Assembly (NCBI RefSeq): GCF_004297105.1
Contig: NZ_SCVE01000009.1
Coordinates: 1 to 54,530, forward strand
Reading direction: 5' to 3'
Origin: Herbiconiux sp.
Lineage (GTDB): Bacteria > Actinomycetota > Actinomycetes > Actinomycetales > Microbacteriaceae
DNA length: 54,530 nucleotides
Positions 9,094 to 18,229 of this stretch are shown in pieces. Below the pieces are notes generated by a model. The model saw nothing but the letters and a program-made list of their open reading frames with translations. It ran no database searches and was not told the origin of the DNA. Made by a program: the position numbers and the translations under genes. Positions within the stretch are counted from its first letter, which is position 1. Each line of letters starts with the position of its first letter.

Positions 9094-10206
9094 GTGGCTG
9101 ACCACTACGACGTGCTGGGCGTTTCGCGTGAGGCGACGCCCGAAGAGATCAAGAAGGCCTACCGTCGCCTGGCGCGCGAGCTGCACCCCGACGTGAATCC
9201 GAGCCCGGATGCGCAGGAGAAGTTCAAGCAGGTCACCCACGCCTACGACGTGCTGAGCGACCCCGGCCAGCGCCGCGACTACGATCGCGGCCCCCAGCAG
9301 GGCTTCGGCGGGGGAGGTGCGGGCGGCTTCGGCGGCTTCGGCGACATCTTCGAGACCTTCTTCGGCGGCCAGGGCGGCGGTTCGCGCGGCCCGAAGTCGC
9401 GTGCCGAGCGGGGCCAGGATGCGCTGCTCCGCGTGGAGGTCGATCTCTCCGAGGTGGTCTTCGGCACGCACCGCGACCTCGAGGTCGACACGGCCGTGAT
9501 CTGCGAGACCTGCGAGGGCAGCTGCTGCCAGCCGGGCACGCAGCCCATCACCTGCGACATCTGCCACGGTCAGGGGTCGATCCAGCGCACCGTTCGGTCG
9601 CTGCTCGGCAACGTGGTCACGAGCGCCCCGTGCGGCACCTGCCGCGGCTACGGAACCATCATCCCGAACCCGTGCCCCACCTGCCAGGGCCAGGGCCGCG
9701 TGCGCGCCCGACGCACCATTCCGGTCGACATCCCGGCGGGCGTCGAGACGGGCCTGCGGCTCCAGATGCCCGGCCAGGGCGAGGTCGGCCCCGCCGGCGG
9801 CCCCCAGGGCGACGTCTACCTCGAGATGAAGGTCAAGCACCACGACGTCTTCTCGCGCAACGAAGACGACCTGCTCTGCACCCTCGAGGTGCAGATGTGG
9901 GATGCGGTGCTCGGCACCACTACCACCATCCAGGCGCTCGACGGCGACATCGAGATCGAGATCAAGCCGGGCACCCAGAGCGCTGAGGTGCTCACGGTGA
10001 AGGGCCGCGGCATCACGCACCTGCGCGGCAACGGCCGGGGCGACCTCCGGGTCGGCATCCAGGTGGTCACGCCTACGAAGCTCGACCACAAGCAGAAGGA
10101 GCTGATGAAGCAGCTGGCGTCGGCACACAAGTACCCGGCGCCGAGCCTCGGCCAGTTCCAGCAGGGTCTGTTCGCCAAGCTCCGCGACCGTTTCCTCAAC
10201 GTCTGA
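9094..10206 (+). CDS. dnaJ: Chaperone DnaJ (type I, DnaJ2-like)
   Basis: 370 residues. The J domain has HPD at 31-33, followed by a short Gly/Phe-rich linker ([14 protein letters not shown]). The four zinc-finger repeats are [24 protein letters not shown] and CPTCQGQG; the first lacks the final Gly, as in many actinobacterial DnaJ2 proteins. The C-terminal substrate-binding domain follows. It stimulates DnaK ATPase and delivers unfolded proteins. Start is GTG at 9094 with AAGGAG about 9 nt upstream. It is the second gene of the hrcA transcript; no dnaK or grpE is in the window, as usual when this copy pairs with hrcA. Confidence 0.95.
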   Translation: MADHYDVLGVSREATPEEIKKAYRRLARELHPDVNPSPDAQEKFKQVTHAYDVLSDPGQRRDYDRGPQQGFGGGGAGGFGGFGDIFETFFGGQGGGSRGPKSRAERGQDALLRVEVDLSEVVFGTHRDLEVDTAVICETCEGSCCQPGTQPITCDICHGQGSIQRTVRSLLGNVVTSAPCGTCRGYGTIIPNPCPTCQGQGRVRARRTIPVDIPAGVETGLRLQMPGQGEVGPAGGPQGDVYLEMKVKHHDVFSRNEDDLLCTLEVQMWDAVLGTTTTIQALDGDIEIEIKPGTQSAEVLTVKGRGITHLRGNGRGDLRVGIQVVTPTKLDHKQKELMKQLASAHKYPAPSLGQFQQGLFAKLRDRFLNV

Positions 10207-10225
10207 CGCGCATCCGGAACGCCTC

Positions 10226-10981
10226 ATGAGCTCCCTCTTCCTCTGCGACGACCTCGCTGCAAGCCCCCACGACCGGGGCGACGTGGTGCGTCTCACCGGC
10301 GACGAGGCGCGGCACGCCGCCACGGTGAACCGGATGCGCGTGGGCGAGCACACGGCCATCGGCGATGGTCGCGGCGTCATCGTGCGCGGCATCGTCACGC
10401 GGGTGGATGCGCGCGAACTCGAGCTCGTGGTCGAGACCGTCGAGCGTCACGCCGAGGTTCGGCTGGCCATCGTGCTCGTGCAGGCCCTCGCGAAGGGCGA
10501 CCGCGACGAGATGGCCATCCAGGCTGCAACCGAGCTCGGCGTGAGCGGGGTCGTCCCCTGGCAGGCCGAGCGATCGGTGTCGCGCTGGGCGGGACCCAAG
10601 ATCGCGAAGGGCGTGGAGCGCTGGTCGAGCATCGTGCGCGAAGCGGCCAAGCAGTCGATCAGGCCCTTCGTGCCCGAGGTCGGCGACCTCGCCGACACCG
10701 CTGCGTTGGTGCGTCTCGCGGCAGACGTTCGGATGCTCGTGCTCGAGCCCTCGGCCGAGCAGAGGCTCACGGCGCTCACCTTCACCACCCCCACCCACGA
10801 GGCGACCGAGACGCCGATCGTGCTCGTCGTCGGCCCGGAGGGCGGCATCTCGCCGCGCGAACTCACACTGCTCACCGGCGCCGGCGCTACTCCCGTGCGC
10901 CTCGGCGATGAGGTGCTGCGCACCTCCACCGCGGGCCCGGCGGCGCTCGCCGTGCTGAACGCCGCGCTCGGGCGCTGGTAG
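10226..10981 (+). CDS. rsmE: 16S rRNA (uracil(1498)-N(3))-methyltransferase RsmE
   Basis: 251 residues. The N-terminal PUA-like domain contains RLTGDEARHAATVNRMRVGE; the SPOUT domain shows LAIVLVQALAKGDRDEMAIQ, the R-S-V residues of the U1498 site, and the C-terminal knot motif VVGPEGGISPREL with LGDEVLRTSTA. It methylates U1498 of 16S rRNA in 30S subunits. It begins 19 nt after dnaJ and is probably co-transcribed. The 95 nt after it contain two TCCACAG motifs and the HIT-gene promoter. Confidence 0.94.
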   Translation: MSSLFLCDDLAASPHDRGDVVRLTGDEARHAATVNRMRVGEHTAIGDGRGVIVRGIVTRVDARELELVVETVERHAEVRLAIVLVQALAKGDRDEMAIQAATELGVSGVVPWQAERSVSRWAGPKIAKGVERWSSIVREAAKQSIRPFVPEVGDLADTAALVRLAADVRMLVLEPSAEQRLTALTFTTPTHEATETPIVLVVGPEGGISPRELTLLTGAGATPVRLGDEVLRTSTAGPAALAVLNAALGRW

Positions 10982-11064
10982 CCGCGGGTATCCACAGCTC
11001 GACGCTCGTAGCGAACCTCTCCACAGATCCGCACCCGGGCCTCCTGCGTCACGGGGCGGAAAAC

Positions 11065-11070
11065 TAAGAT
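11065..11070 (+). promoter_or_regulatory. -10 hexamer (TAAGAT) of a probable leaderless HIT-gene promoter
   Basis: TAAGAT ends 6 nt before the ATG of the HIT gene, so transcription would begin at or next to the start codon. No Shine-Dalgarno sequence fits in between. Confidence 0.55.
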
Positions 11071-11076
11071 GGAATC

Positions 11077-11442
11077 ATGACCACGCCGCAAACAGAGTCT
11101 CCATCGATCTTCACGCGCATCATCGCGCGTGAGATCCCGGCCACGATCGTCTTCGAGTCCGACCGCGTGATCGCGTTCGAAGACATCGCGCCGAAGGCTC
11201 CGGTGCACGTGCTCGTCGTCCCCAAGACCGAGCAGTACCGTGATGTGGTCGAGCTCGCCGCCGGCGATCCCGGCCTCCTGGCCGAGGTGGTCGAAGTGGC
11301 GAAGCAGATCGCGGCCGAGCGCGCCGACGGCGACTTCCGGCTCATCTTCAATTCAGGCCCGAACTCCGGGCAGACCGTCTTCCACGTGCACGCCCACGTC
11401 CTCGCGGGCGGCCTAAAGGAATCAACACTTGGCATCCTCTGA
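11077..11442 (+). CDS. HIT family nucleotide-binding hydrolase (HinT-like)
   Basis: 121 residues. The histidine triad is H103-V-H105-A-H107 in HVHAHVLAG; upstream are IFTRIIAREIPATIVFE and HVLVVPKTE, both typical of branch-I HIT proteins (HinT, purine nucleoside phosphoramidase). It overlaps the phoH start by 14 nt, implying translational coupling. A -10-like hexamer 6 nt before the ATG suggests a leaderless mRNA. Confidence 0.92.
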   Translation: MTTPQTESPSIFTRIIAREIPATIVFESDRVIAFEDIAPKAPVHVLVVPKTEQYRDVVELAAGDPGLLAEVVEVAKQIAAERADGDFRLIFNSGPNSGQTVFHVHAHVLAGGLKESTLGIL

Positions 11443-12499
11443 GAACACCTCAGCATCCGTCCCGCAGCCGGTGGGCGAGGCGAAACTCCACATCGACGGC
11501 ATCGAGATGGTGCGGCTGCTCGGTCCGCAAGACCGGTTGCTCACCACGGTCGAGAGGCAGTTCCCGCTCGTCTCGGTGCTCGTGCGCGGCAACGACATCA
11601 CCCTCTCCGGCGACCCGGCGCAGGTCGAAGCCGCGCGCCACCTGGTCGACGAACTTCTCGTGATGGTGCGCGGCGGCCACGACCTGACACCCACCGAGGT
11701 CAACTCCTCGGCCCGCATCCTCGAGAACGATCGCGCCGCGAGCCCTGCAGAGCTGCTCAGCCAGAGCATCCTCACCTCGCGCGGCAAGAGCGTGCGTCCG
11801 AAGACCATGGGGCAGAAGCAGTACGTCGACGCCATCGACGAGAACACCGTGGTGTTCGGCATCGGCCCCGCCGGCACCGGCAAGACCTATCTCGCCATGG
11901 CGAAGGCCGTGCAGGCCTTGCAGCGCAAAGAGGTCGAGCGCATCATCCTCACCCGGCCGGCCGTCGAAGCCGGCGAGCGACTCGGCTACCTGCCCGGCAC
12001 ACTCACCGACAAGATCGACCCCTATCTCCGCCCGCTCTACGACGCGCTGAACGAGATGATGGACCCGGAGATCGTGCCCAAGCTGCTGGCCGCCGGCACC
12101 ATCGAGGTGGCGCCGCTCGCCTACATGCGCGGGCGCACCCTGAACAACTCGTTCATCGTGCTCGACGAGGCGCAGAACACCACGCCCGAGCAGATGAAGA
12201 TGTTCCTCACCCGTCTCGGCTTCGGCTCGAAGATGGTGATCACGGGCGACATCACCCAGGTCGACCTGCCCACCGGCACCAGCGGTCTGCAGGTGGTGAC
12301 GCGCATCCTCGACCGTATCGACGACATCCACTTCGCCACCCTCACCAGTGCGGATGTCGTGCGGCACACCCTGGTGGGCCAGATTGTCGATGCCTACACG
12401 AAGTACGACCAGATCCAGATGGCGCGCCGCGAGAACGCGGCTCAGCGTACCGATCACCCGAGCGACCGCGACCGGCGCTCCACCACCCCCAAACGATAG
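11429..12499 (+). CDS. PhoH-like ATPase
   Basis: 356 residues. A KH-like N-terminal region (to ~residue 110) precedes the PhoH P-loop ATPase core: Walker A GPAGTGKT (146-153), [15 protein letters not shown], and Walker B in [11 protein letters not shown] with the arginine-finger region GDITQVDLP. PhoH/YbeZ proteins work with the endoribonuclease YbeY in ribosome maturation, and ybeY follows 11 nt downstream here. Start is TTG at 11429 with AAAGGA 8 nt upstream, inside the HIT gene. The C-terminal ~20 residues are a charged tail. Confidence 0.94.
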   Translation: MASSENTSASVPQPVGEAKLHIDGIEMVRLLGPQDRLLTTVERQFPLVSVLVRGNDITLSGDPAQVEAARHLVDELLVMVRGGHDLTPTEVNSSARILENDRAASPAELLSQSILTSRGKSVRPKTMGQKQYVDAIDENTVVFGIGPAGTGKTYLAMAKAVQALQRKEVERIILTRPAVEAGERLGYLPGTLTDKIDPYLRPLYDALNEMMDPEIVPKLLAAGTIEVAPLAYMRGRTLNNSFIVLDEAQNTTPEQMKMFLTRLGFGSKMVITGDITQVDLPTGTSGLQVVTRILDRIDDIHFATLTSADVVRHTLVGQIVDAYTKYDQIQMARRENAAQRTDHPSDRDRRSTTPKR

Positions 12500-12510
12500 G
12501 GCCGCCGCAC

Positions 12511-12975
12511 GTGTCAATTGAGGTCAACAACGAGTCGTCGATCCCCGTCGACGAGACCGCGCTGCTTCGTCTGGCGAGCTACGCGCTCGATCAGATGCAC
12601 GTGCATCCCGATGCCGAGCTCGCGATCGTGCTGGTCGACGAAGCCGCCATGGAGCAGCTGCACGTGCAGTGGATGGACGAGCCCGGCCCCACCGACGTGC
12701 TGAGCTTCCCGATGGACGAACTGCGCCCCGGCACCGAAGACGCGCCCACTCCCGCGGGTCTTCTCGGCGACGTGGTGCTGTGCCCGCAGGTGGCCGAGGG
12801 TCAGGCGCAGACCGCAGGGCACTCCACTCTGGAGGAGTTGCTGCTGCTCACCACGCACGGCATCCTGCACCTGCTCGGCTTCGACCATGCGGAGCCCGAG
12901 GAGGAGCGCGAGATGTTCGGCATCCAGCGCGACATCCTGGTGGGCTTCGCGATGGCCGAGCGCAAACGACGGTAA
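12511..12975 (+). CDS. ybeY: Endoribonuclease YbeY (16S rRNA maturation)
   Basis: 154 residues from GTG. The zinc site is H116-xxx-H120-xxxxx-H126 in [11 protein letters not shown]; upstream is the conserved [11 protein letters not shown]. YbeY is a metal-dependent single-strand endoribonuclease involved in 16S 3'-end processing and ribosome quality control. It is in the conserved phoH-ybeY-CBS-era order; its TAA overlaps the next ATG (TAATG). Confidence 0.96.
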   Translation: MSIEVNNESSIPVDETALLRLASYALDQMHVHPDAELAIVLVDEAAMEQLHVQWMDEPGPTDVLSFPMDELRPGTEDAPTPAGLLGDVVLCPQVAEGQAQTAGHSTLEELLLLTTHGILHLLGFDHAEPEEEREMFGIQRDILVGFAMAERKRR

Positions 12976-14378
12976 TGACCACCGCCCTGTTCCTCCTCGC
13001 CGCACTGGTGCTCGTCGCACTGGGCGGCTTCTTCGCGGCAGTCGATTCGGCCGTGCTGTCGCTCTCCCGCGCCGACGTGCTCGAGCTCGCGGAGCGCTCC
13101 CGCGCCAGGCGCTCGCTCGAGGCCATCGCCGACGACCCGGGCGCCCACCTCAACGCGGTCAACTTCACCCGCGTCGTGTTCGAGACCACCGCCGCGGTGC
13201 TCGTCACCATCGCCTTCGCCTTCTCGATCGACATCCTGTGGGTGGCCCTGCTCGTCTCGGCGGTGGTCATGACGGGCGTCTCATTCGTGCTCGTGGGCTC
13301 GAGCCCGCGCAGCGTCGGGCGGGTGCACGCCCGGGCGGTGCTGCGCTACGGAGCCGTGCCCGTGCACATCGTGCGACTCGTGCTCGGCCCCATCGCCAAC
13401 GCCCTCGTGGCGATCGGCAACCGCGTCACGCCGGGCCGCATCCGGTCGGGCACCTTCTCGTCGGAGGAGCAGCTGCTGAGCATGGTCGACGAGGCCACAG
13501 AGCTCGACGTGCTCGAAGAAGACGATCGCGAGCTCATCCACTCCATCATCGAGTTCAACGACACCGTGGTGCGTGAGGTGATGATCCCGCGCACCGACAT
13601 GGTCACCATCGAAGACGACGCCACGATCGGCCACGGGCTCGGTCTCTTCCTCAGCAAGGGCGTGTCGCGCATTCCCGTTGTGGCCGACGACGACGTCGAC
13701 GCGATCTCGGGCGTGCTCTACCTGCGCGACGTGGCGCGCGAGAGCTACGAGCGGCCTGCGAAGCTCGACAGCATGCCGGTTCGCGAGCTCGCCCGCCCCG
13801 CGCTCTTCATCCCGGAGTCGAAGAAGGTCGACGACACGCTGCGCCAGATGCAGCTCGAGTCGAACCACCTCGCGATGGTGGTCGACGAGTACGGCGGCAT
13901 CGCGGGGCTCGTCACCCTCGAAGACCTCATCGAAGAACTGGTGGGCGACATCTCCGACGAATACGACCGCGACGTGGTCGAGGTCGAGCCACTGCAGAAC
14001 GACGACGGCGATCCCGACGGCTACCGGGTGAGCGCGCGCCTGCCCGTCGACGAGCTCGGCGAGCTCTTCGACCTCGAGCTCGACGACGACGACGTCGACT
14101 CCGTGGGGGGTCTCCTGTCGAAGGCGCTCGGCCGCCTGCCCGAGCCCGGATCCGTCGCGCACACCTCGGGCCTCGTGCTCACGGCCGACCGCACCGACGG
14201 GCGGCGCAAGCGCATCGTCACCGTGATCGTGCGGCGTGATCCGGATGCCCGTGCCGAGCCCTCGTCCAGCACCGGCCCGGTGCGCATCCACACCGGTCCC
14301 ATTCGCGTCACCGAACGCACGAATACCGAACGCAAGAACACCGAACGCACCACCACCGAACGCAAGGAGAAGGCATGA
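12975..14378 (+). CDS. CNNM/CorC-type membrane protein with tandem CBS domains
   Basis: 467 residues. The N-terminal DUF21 (CNNM) transmembrane part covers roughly residues 1-140. Next come two CBS domains (about 200-325; motifs VMIPRTDMVTIE and DEYGGIAGLVTLEDLIEELVG, the latter split between residues ~303-323), a CorC/HlyC transporter-associated domain (~350-430), and a low-complexity tail. Family members (CorC, MpfA/YhdP, formerly called hemolysins) act in Mg2+/Co2+ efflux or homeostasis. The tail (TERTNTERKNTERTTTERK) is coded by four 15-bp repeats and is very unlike the rest. The stop overlaps the era start (ATGA). Confidence 0.9.
   Translation: MTTALFLLAALVLVALGGFFAAVDSAVLSLSRADVLELAERSRARRSLEAIADDPGAHLNAVNFTRVVFETTAAVLVTIAFAFSIDILWVALLVSAVVMTGVSFVLVGSSPRSVGRVHARAVLRYGAVPVHIVRLVLGPIANALVAIGNRVTPGRIRSGTFSSEEQLLSMVDEATELDVLEEDDRELIHSIIEFNDTVVREVMIPRTDMVTIEDDATIGHGLGLFLSKGVSRIPVVADDDVDAISGVLYLRDVARESYERPAKLDSMPVRELARPALFIPESKKVDDTLRQMQLESNHLAMVVDEYGGIAGLVTLEDLIEELVGDISDEYDRDVVEVEPLQNDDGDPDGYRVSARLPVDELGELFDLELDDDDVDSVGGLLSKALGRLPEPGSVAHTSGLVLTADRTDGRRKRIVTVIVRRDPDARAEPSSSTGPVRIHTGPIRVTERTNTERKNTERTTTERKEKA
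14310..14369 (+). repeat. 4 x 15-bp tandem repeat in coding sequence, consensus ACCGAACGCAMVRAN-like
   Basis: Units start at 14310, 14325, 14340 and 14355; each begins ACCGAACGCA and differs only in the last five bases (CGAAT, AGAAC, CCACC, AGGAG). They code TERTN, TERKN, TERTT and TERKE. The last unit contains AAGGAG, which is the ribosome site of era 5 nt further on. Confidence 0.95.
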
Positions 14379-15283
14379 GCGACGAGACATCCGGAGACGA
14401 CTTCCGGGCCGGGTTCGTGACCTTCGTGGGGCGCCCGAACGTGGGCAAGTCCACTCTCACCAACGCGCTGGTGGGCGAGAAGGTGGCCATCACGAGCTCG
14501 AAGCCGCAGACCACGAGGCAGACCATCCGGGGCATCGTGCACGACCCTGCGGGCCAGGTGATCGTGGTCGACACCCCTGGAATGCACCGGCCCCGCACGC
14601 TGCTCGGCGAGCGGCTGAACTCGCTCGTGCAGTCCACGCTCGGCGACGTCGACGTCATCGGGTTCTGCCTGCCGGCGAATGAGAAGCTCGGCCCGGGCGA
14701 CCGCTACATCAATGATCAGCTCGATCAGTTCCCGGGCGCGAAGAAGATCGCCATCGTCACGAAGATCGACTCGGCCTCGAAGCAGCAGGTGGGGGAGCAG
14801 TTGCTCGCCGTCTCCGAGCTGCGCAACTGGGAGACCGTCATCCCGGTGTCGGCCACGAGCCACGTGCAGCTCGACGTGCTGATCAGCGAGATCATCCGCA
14901 TGCTGCCGCGGTCGGAGAGGCTCTACCCCGAAGACCAGTTCACCGATGAGGGGCTCGAGTCGCGTATCTCGGAGCTCATCCGGGAGGCCGCGCTCGAGGG
15001 CGTGCGTGACGAGCTGCCGCACTCCATCGCGGTCACGATCGACGACATGAGGGAGCGGGAAGACCGCGATCTCGTCGAGATCTTCGCCAATCTCTTCGTG
15101 GAGCGTGACTCGCAGAAGGGCATCATCATCGGGCCGAAAGGATCGCGGCTCGGCGAGGTGGGCGCTCGTGCGCGTGCCCAGATCGAACCTCTGCTCGGTC
15201 AGCAGGTGTATCTCAACATCCGGGTGAAGGTGGCGAAAGACTGGCAGCGCGACCCGAAACTGCTGGGCCGGCTGGGCTTCTGA
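14375..15283 (+). CDS. era: GTPase Era
   Basis: 302 residues. G1 is GRPNVGKS (19-26), followed by TTRQTIRGI (switch I), DTPGMHRP (G3) and TKID (G4). The C-terminal KH domain has the GSRLGEVGARARAQIE loop, and the protein ends in LGRLGF. Era binds the 3' end of 16S rRNA during 30S maturation, which fits the upstream YbeY and PhoH genes. AAGGAG within the preceding repeat is its ribosome site. No terminator stronger than a 5-bp GGGCA/TGCCC hairpin follows before dapA. Confidence 0.97.
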   Translation: MSDETSGDDFRAGFVTFVGRPNVGKSTLTNALVGEKVAITSSKPQTTRQTIRGIVHDPAGQVIVVDTPGMHRPRTLLGERLNSLVQSTLGDVDVIGFCLPANEKLGPGDRYINDQLDQFPGAKKIAIVTKIDSASKQQVGEQLLAVSELRNWETVIPVSATSHVQLDVLISEIIRMLPRSERLYPEDQFTDEGLESRISELIREAALEGVRDELPHSIAVTIDDMREREDRDLVEIFANLFVERDSQKGIIIGPKGSRLGEVGARARAQIEPLLGQQVYLNIRVKVAKDWQRDPKLLGRLGF

Positions 15284-15329
15284 GCGAACCATCGGGCAGA
15301 TGCCCGGGAACGGCGCCTTCGGGAACCGA

Positions 15330-15335
15330 TACCCT
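15330..15335 (+). promoter_or_regulatory. -10-like hexamer (TACCCT) before dapA
   Basis: TACCCT ends 7 nt before the dapA GTG, which suggests a leaderless dapA transcript. A GGAG inside the 7-nt gap is too close to serve as an ordinary ribosome site. Confidence 0.4.
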
Positions 15336-15342
15336 TGGAGTC

Positions 15343-16323
15343 GTGTCTACCGCTACGAATCCATTCGGCCAGGTCCTGGTCGCCATGGTCACCCCTTTCA
15401 CGGCCGACGGCGAGGTCGATTGGCCCGCGGTCGAGAAGCTGATCGACGAGCTCATCACGGGCGGCGCCGACGGCATCGTCGTCTCCGGTACCACCGGTGA
15501 GACGTCGACGCTGACCGACCCGGAGAAGATCCGCCTGGTCGAGGTCGGTAAAGACGTCGCGGCGGGTCGCGCCAAGATCATCACCGGCGGCGGCTCGAAC
15601 GAGACCGCGCACGCGATGCAGCTGGCGCGGCAGAGCGAGAAGGCGGGCGCCGACGGCAACCTCGTCGTCACGCCCTACTACAACAAGCCCACGCAGGCCG
15701 GCATCCTCACGCACTTCCGCATGATCGCCGATGCCACCGACCTGCCGGTGATTCTCTACGACATCCCGGGCCGCACCGGCGTGCCGATCAAGTACGAGAC
15801 CATCCTGCGCCTGTCGAAGCACCCGAACATCCTCGCGGTGAAAGACGCCAAGGGCGATTTCAGCGAGGTGAGCCGGGTCATCAACCAGACCGACCTGCTG
15901 TACTTCTCGGGCGACGACGCCAATGTGCTGCCGCACCTGTCCATCGGCGCCACCGGCCTCATCGGGGTCACGGCCAACGTGGCTCCCGGCCCGTACCGCA
16001 CCATCGTCGACGCGGTGAACTCCGGCGACCTGGCCACGGCCACCGCGGCGCACAAGTCACTCGAACCGCTCGTGCGGGCCATCATGACTCATGTGCCCGG
16101 CACGGTCGCGGCGAAGTACATCCTGCACGGGCTCGGCCGCATCGGCAGCCCCCGCGTGCGACTGCCCCTCGTGGGCCCCGAGGAGTGGGAGGCCGAGATG
16201 ATCGAGAACGAGATCGACCTCGTTCGCGACATCCCCGGTCTGACCTTCACGAAGAACTTCCGCCCCGACCGCAATGCGGCCGCGGGCGGCGCCCTGCCGA
16301 AGGTGGCGGGCACGACGCGCTGA
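15343..16323 (+). CDS. dapA: 4-hydroxy-tetrahydrodipicolinate synthase
   Basis: 326 residues from GTG. A TIM-barrel with VSGTTGETSTLT (pyruvate-binding), VVTPYYNKPTQ and ILYDIPGRTG; the Schiff-base lysine is K167 in ILAVKDAKGD and the catalytic tyrosine Y139. It condenses pyruvate with aspartate semialdehyde in lysine and meso-DAP synthesis. dapF, a later step, is 11 kb downstream. The C-terminal ~30 residues (NFRPDRNAAAGG onwards) extend beyond the barrel. RNase J follows after 82 nt, a conserved actinobacterial neighbour. Confidence 0.97.
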   Translation: MSTATNPFGQVLVAMVTPFTADGEVDWPAVEKLIDELITGGADGIVVSGTTGETSTLTDPEKIRLVEVGKDVAAGRAKIITGGGSNETAHAMQLARQSEKAGADGNLVVTPYYNKPTQAGILTHFRMIADATDLPVILYDIPGRTGVPIKYETILRLSKHPNILAVKDAKGDFSEVSRVINQTDLLYFSGDDANVLPHLSIGATGLIGVTANVAPGPYRTIVDAVNSGDLATATAAHKSLEPLVRAIMTHVPGTVAAKYILHGLGRIGSPRVRLPLVGPEEWEAEMIENEIDLVRDIPGLTFTKNFRPDRNAAAGGALPKVAGTTR

Positions 16324-16405
16324 GCGTCGCGCACCCCCGGAGCAGGGCCTCCAACCACAGCGTGAGCACGAAGCCGCGCACCCGCACGACGATCGAGGAG
16401 GGCCC

Positions 16406-18079
16406 ATGAGCCCCATTTCCACCCCGCCGGCGCTTGCCGCCGGCACTCTCAGAGTCATCCCGGTCGGAGGGCTCGGCGAGATCGGGCGCAACATGACCGT
16501 GTTCGAGTACGAGGGCAAGCTCCTCGTGGTCGACTGCGGAGTGCTCTTCCCCGAGGAGACCCAGCCCGGTGTCGACCTCATCCTCCCCGACTTCAGTGTG
16601 GTGCGCGACCGGCTCGAGGACATCGTCGGCATCGTGCTCACGCACGGTCATGAAGACCACATCGGCGCGGTTCCCTACCTCTTGCGCCTGCGCCAGGACA
16701 TCCCGCTGATCGGCTCGGCGCTCACGCTGGCCCTCGTCGAGGCCAAGCTCAAAGAGCACCGCATCAAGCCGTACACCTTCGACGTCACCGAAGGTCAGAT
16801 CGAGAACCTCGGTCCCTTCGAGTGCGAGTTCGTGGCCGTGAACCACTCCATCCCCGACGCTCTGGCCGTGGCCATCAAGACGCCCGCCGGCGTCGTGCTG
16901 CACACGGGCGACTTCAAGATGGACCAGCTTCCGCTCGACAACCGCCTCACCGACCTGCGTGCCTTCGCGCGTCTCGGCGAGGAGGGTGTCGACCTGTTCC
17001 TGGTCGACTCCACCAACGCCGACGTGCCCGGATTCACCGCCCCCGAGCGCGACATCGGCCCGGTGCTCGAGACCATCATCGAGCGGGCTCCGCGCCGTGT
17101 CATCGTGGCGAGCTTCTCGAGCCACATCCACCGTGTGCAACAGGTACTGGATGCCGCTGCCGCAGACGGCCGCCGGGTGGCGCTGCTCGGCCGGTCGATG
17201 GTGCGCAACATGACCATCGCCGCCGAACTCGGCTATCTCAAGGTGCCCGATGGGGTGCTGGTCGACTTCAAGAAGGCCGGCGACATCCCCGACGACAAGA
17301 TCGTCTACATGTCCACGGGCTCGCAGGGCGAGCCGATGGCCGTGCTGTCGCGGATGGTCAACAACGAGCACCAGATCGAGGTCGGCCCGGGCGACACCGT
17401 CATTCTGGCCTCGAGCCTCATCCCCGGCAATGAGAACGCCGTCTACCGCATCATCAACGGCCTCACGAAACTCGGCGCCAACGTCGTCCACAAGGCGAAT
17501 GCCAAGGTGCACGTCTCGGGCCACGCGGCCGCGGGCGAGCTGCTCTACTGCTACAACATCCTGAAGCCGAAGAACGTGCTGCCGGTGCACGGCGAGTACC
17601 GTCACCTGGTGGCCAACCAGAAGCTCGCGATCGAGACCGGTGTGAAGCCCGAGAACACGATCATCGCCGAAGACGGCACGGTCATCGACCTCCGCGACGG
17701 CGTGGCCACTGTGGTCGGCCAGTACGATCTCGGCTTCGTCTACGTCGACGGGTCGACCGTCGGCGAGATCACGGATGCCGACCTGAAAGATCGCCGCATC
17801 CTCGGCGAGGAGGGCTTCATCTCGATCATCGTCGTGGTCGAGGCCCAGACCGGCCGCATCGTTTCAGGCCCCGAGATCCACGCGAAGGGCTTCGCCGAAG
17901 ACGACAAGGTCTTCGACGCGGTCAAGCCCAAGATCAGTGCGGCCCTCGCCGAGGCGGCGCAGAACGGCGTGCGTGAGCCCTACGCCCTGCAGCAGGTGGT
18001 GCGCCGCACCGTCGGCCGCTGGGTCAACACGAGCTTCCGTCGTCGCCCCATGATCGTGCCCTTGGTGATCGAGGCGTAA
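16406..18079 (+). CDS. rnj: Ribonuclease J
   Basis: 557 residues. Metallo-beta-lactamase motif H80-G-H82-E-D84-H85, HTGDFKMDQLP, then the beta-CASP domain with SFSSHIHRVQQ and GSQGEPMAVLSRM, and the HVSGHAAAGELL motif C of RNase J. The C-terminal domain supports dimerisation. RNase J is a 5'-exo/endoribonuclease in RNA processing and decay. ATG 16406 has a GAGGAGG ribosome site. It is followed by the 25-bp inverted repeat at 18104. Confidence 0.96.
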   Translation: MSPISTPPALAAGTLRVIPVGGLGEIGRNMTVFEYEGKLLVVDCGVLFPEETQPGVDLILPDFSVVRDRLEDIVGIVLTHGHEDHIGAVPYLLRLRQDIPLIGSALTLALVEAKLKEHRIKPYTFDVTEGQIENLGPFECEFVAVNHSIPDALAVAIKTPAGVVLHTGDFKMDQLPLDNRLTDLRAFARLGEEGVDLFLVDSTNADVPGFTAPERDIGPVLETIIERAPRRVIVASFSSHIHRVQQVLDAAAADGRRVALLGRSMVRNMTIAAELGYLKVPDGVLVDFKKAGDIPDDKIVYMSTGSQGEPMAVLSRMVNNEHQIEVGPGDTVILASSLIPGNENAVYRIINGLTKLGANVVHKANAKVHVSGHAAAGELLYCYNILKPKNVLPVHGEYRHLVANQKLAIETGVKPENTIIAEDGTVIDLRDGVATVVGQYDLGFVYVDGSTVGEITDADLKDRRILGEEGFISIIVVVEAQTGRIVSGPEIHAKGFAEDDKVFDAVKPKISAALAEAAQNGVREPYALQQVVRRTVGRWVNTSFRRRPMIVPLVIEA

Positions 18080-18103
18080 CCCGCCCCCTCCCTCCCTCCC
18101 TCC

Positions 18104-18165
18104 TCGCGAGACGCCAAAATCCGGTCCAAAACCTTTCGGATGGACCGGATTTTGGCGTCTCGCGA
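18104..18165 (+). terminator. 25-bp perfect inverted repeat after rnj
   Basis: Left arm 18104-18128, right arm 18141-18165, 12-nt loop, no mismatch. It is 25 nt after the rnj stop and 53 nt before the ftsK -10 hexamer, so it should end the dapA-rnj transcription unit. A short GAGTTTT follows the right arm (weak U-tract). Confidence 0.75.
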
Positions 18166-18217
18166 AGAGTTTTCCCAACACCCAGAGCCGTGACGCCGTG
18201 AAGTCGGGGGTCGCCGG

Positions 18218-18223
18218 TAGCGT
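18218..18223 (+). promoter_or_regulatory. -10 hexamer (TAGCGT) of a probable leaderless ftsK promoter
   Basis: TAGCGT ends 6 nt before the ftsK ATG; no ribosome site is present between. The spacing equals that at the HIT, hisC and argC genes. Confidence 0.5.
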
Positions 18224-18229
18224 GCTTGC

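Noticed and set aside
9094..10206. Defective first zinc-finger of DnaJ (CETCEGSCC)
   Set aside because: This form is usual in actinobacterial DnaJ2; the cysteine pairs are intact.
10982..11076. Chromosomal origin near rsmE
   Set aside because: Only two imperfect DnaA-like words, no dnaA or dnaN, no AT-rich unwinding element.
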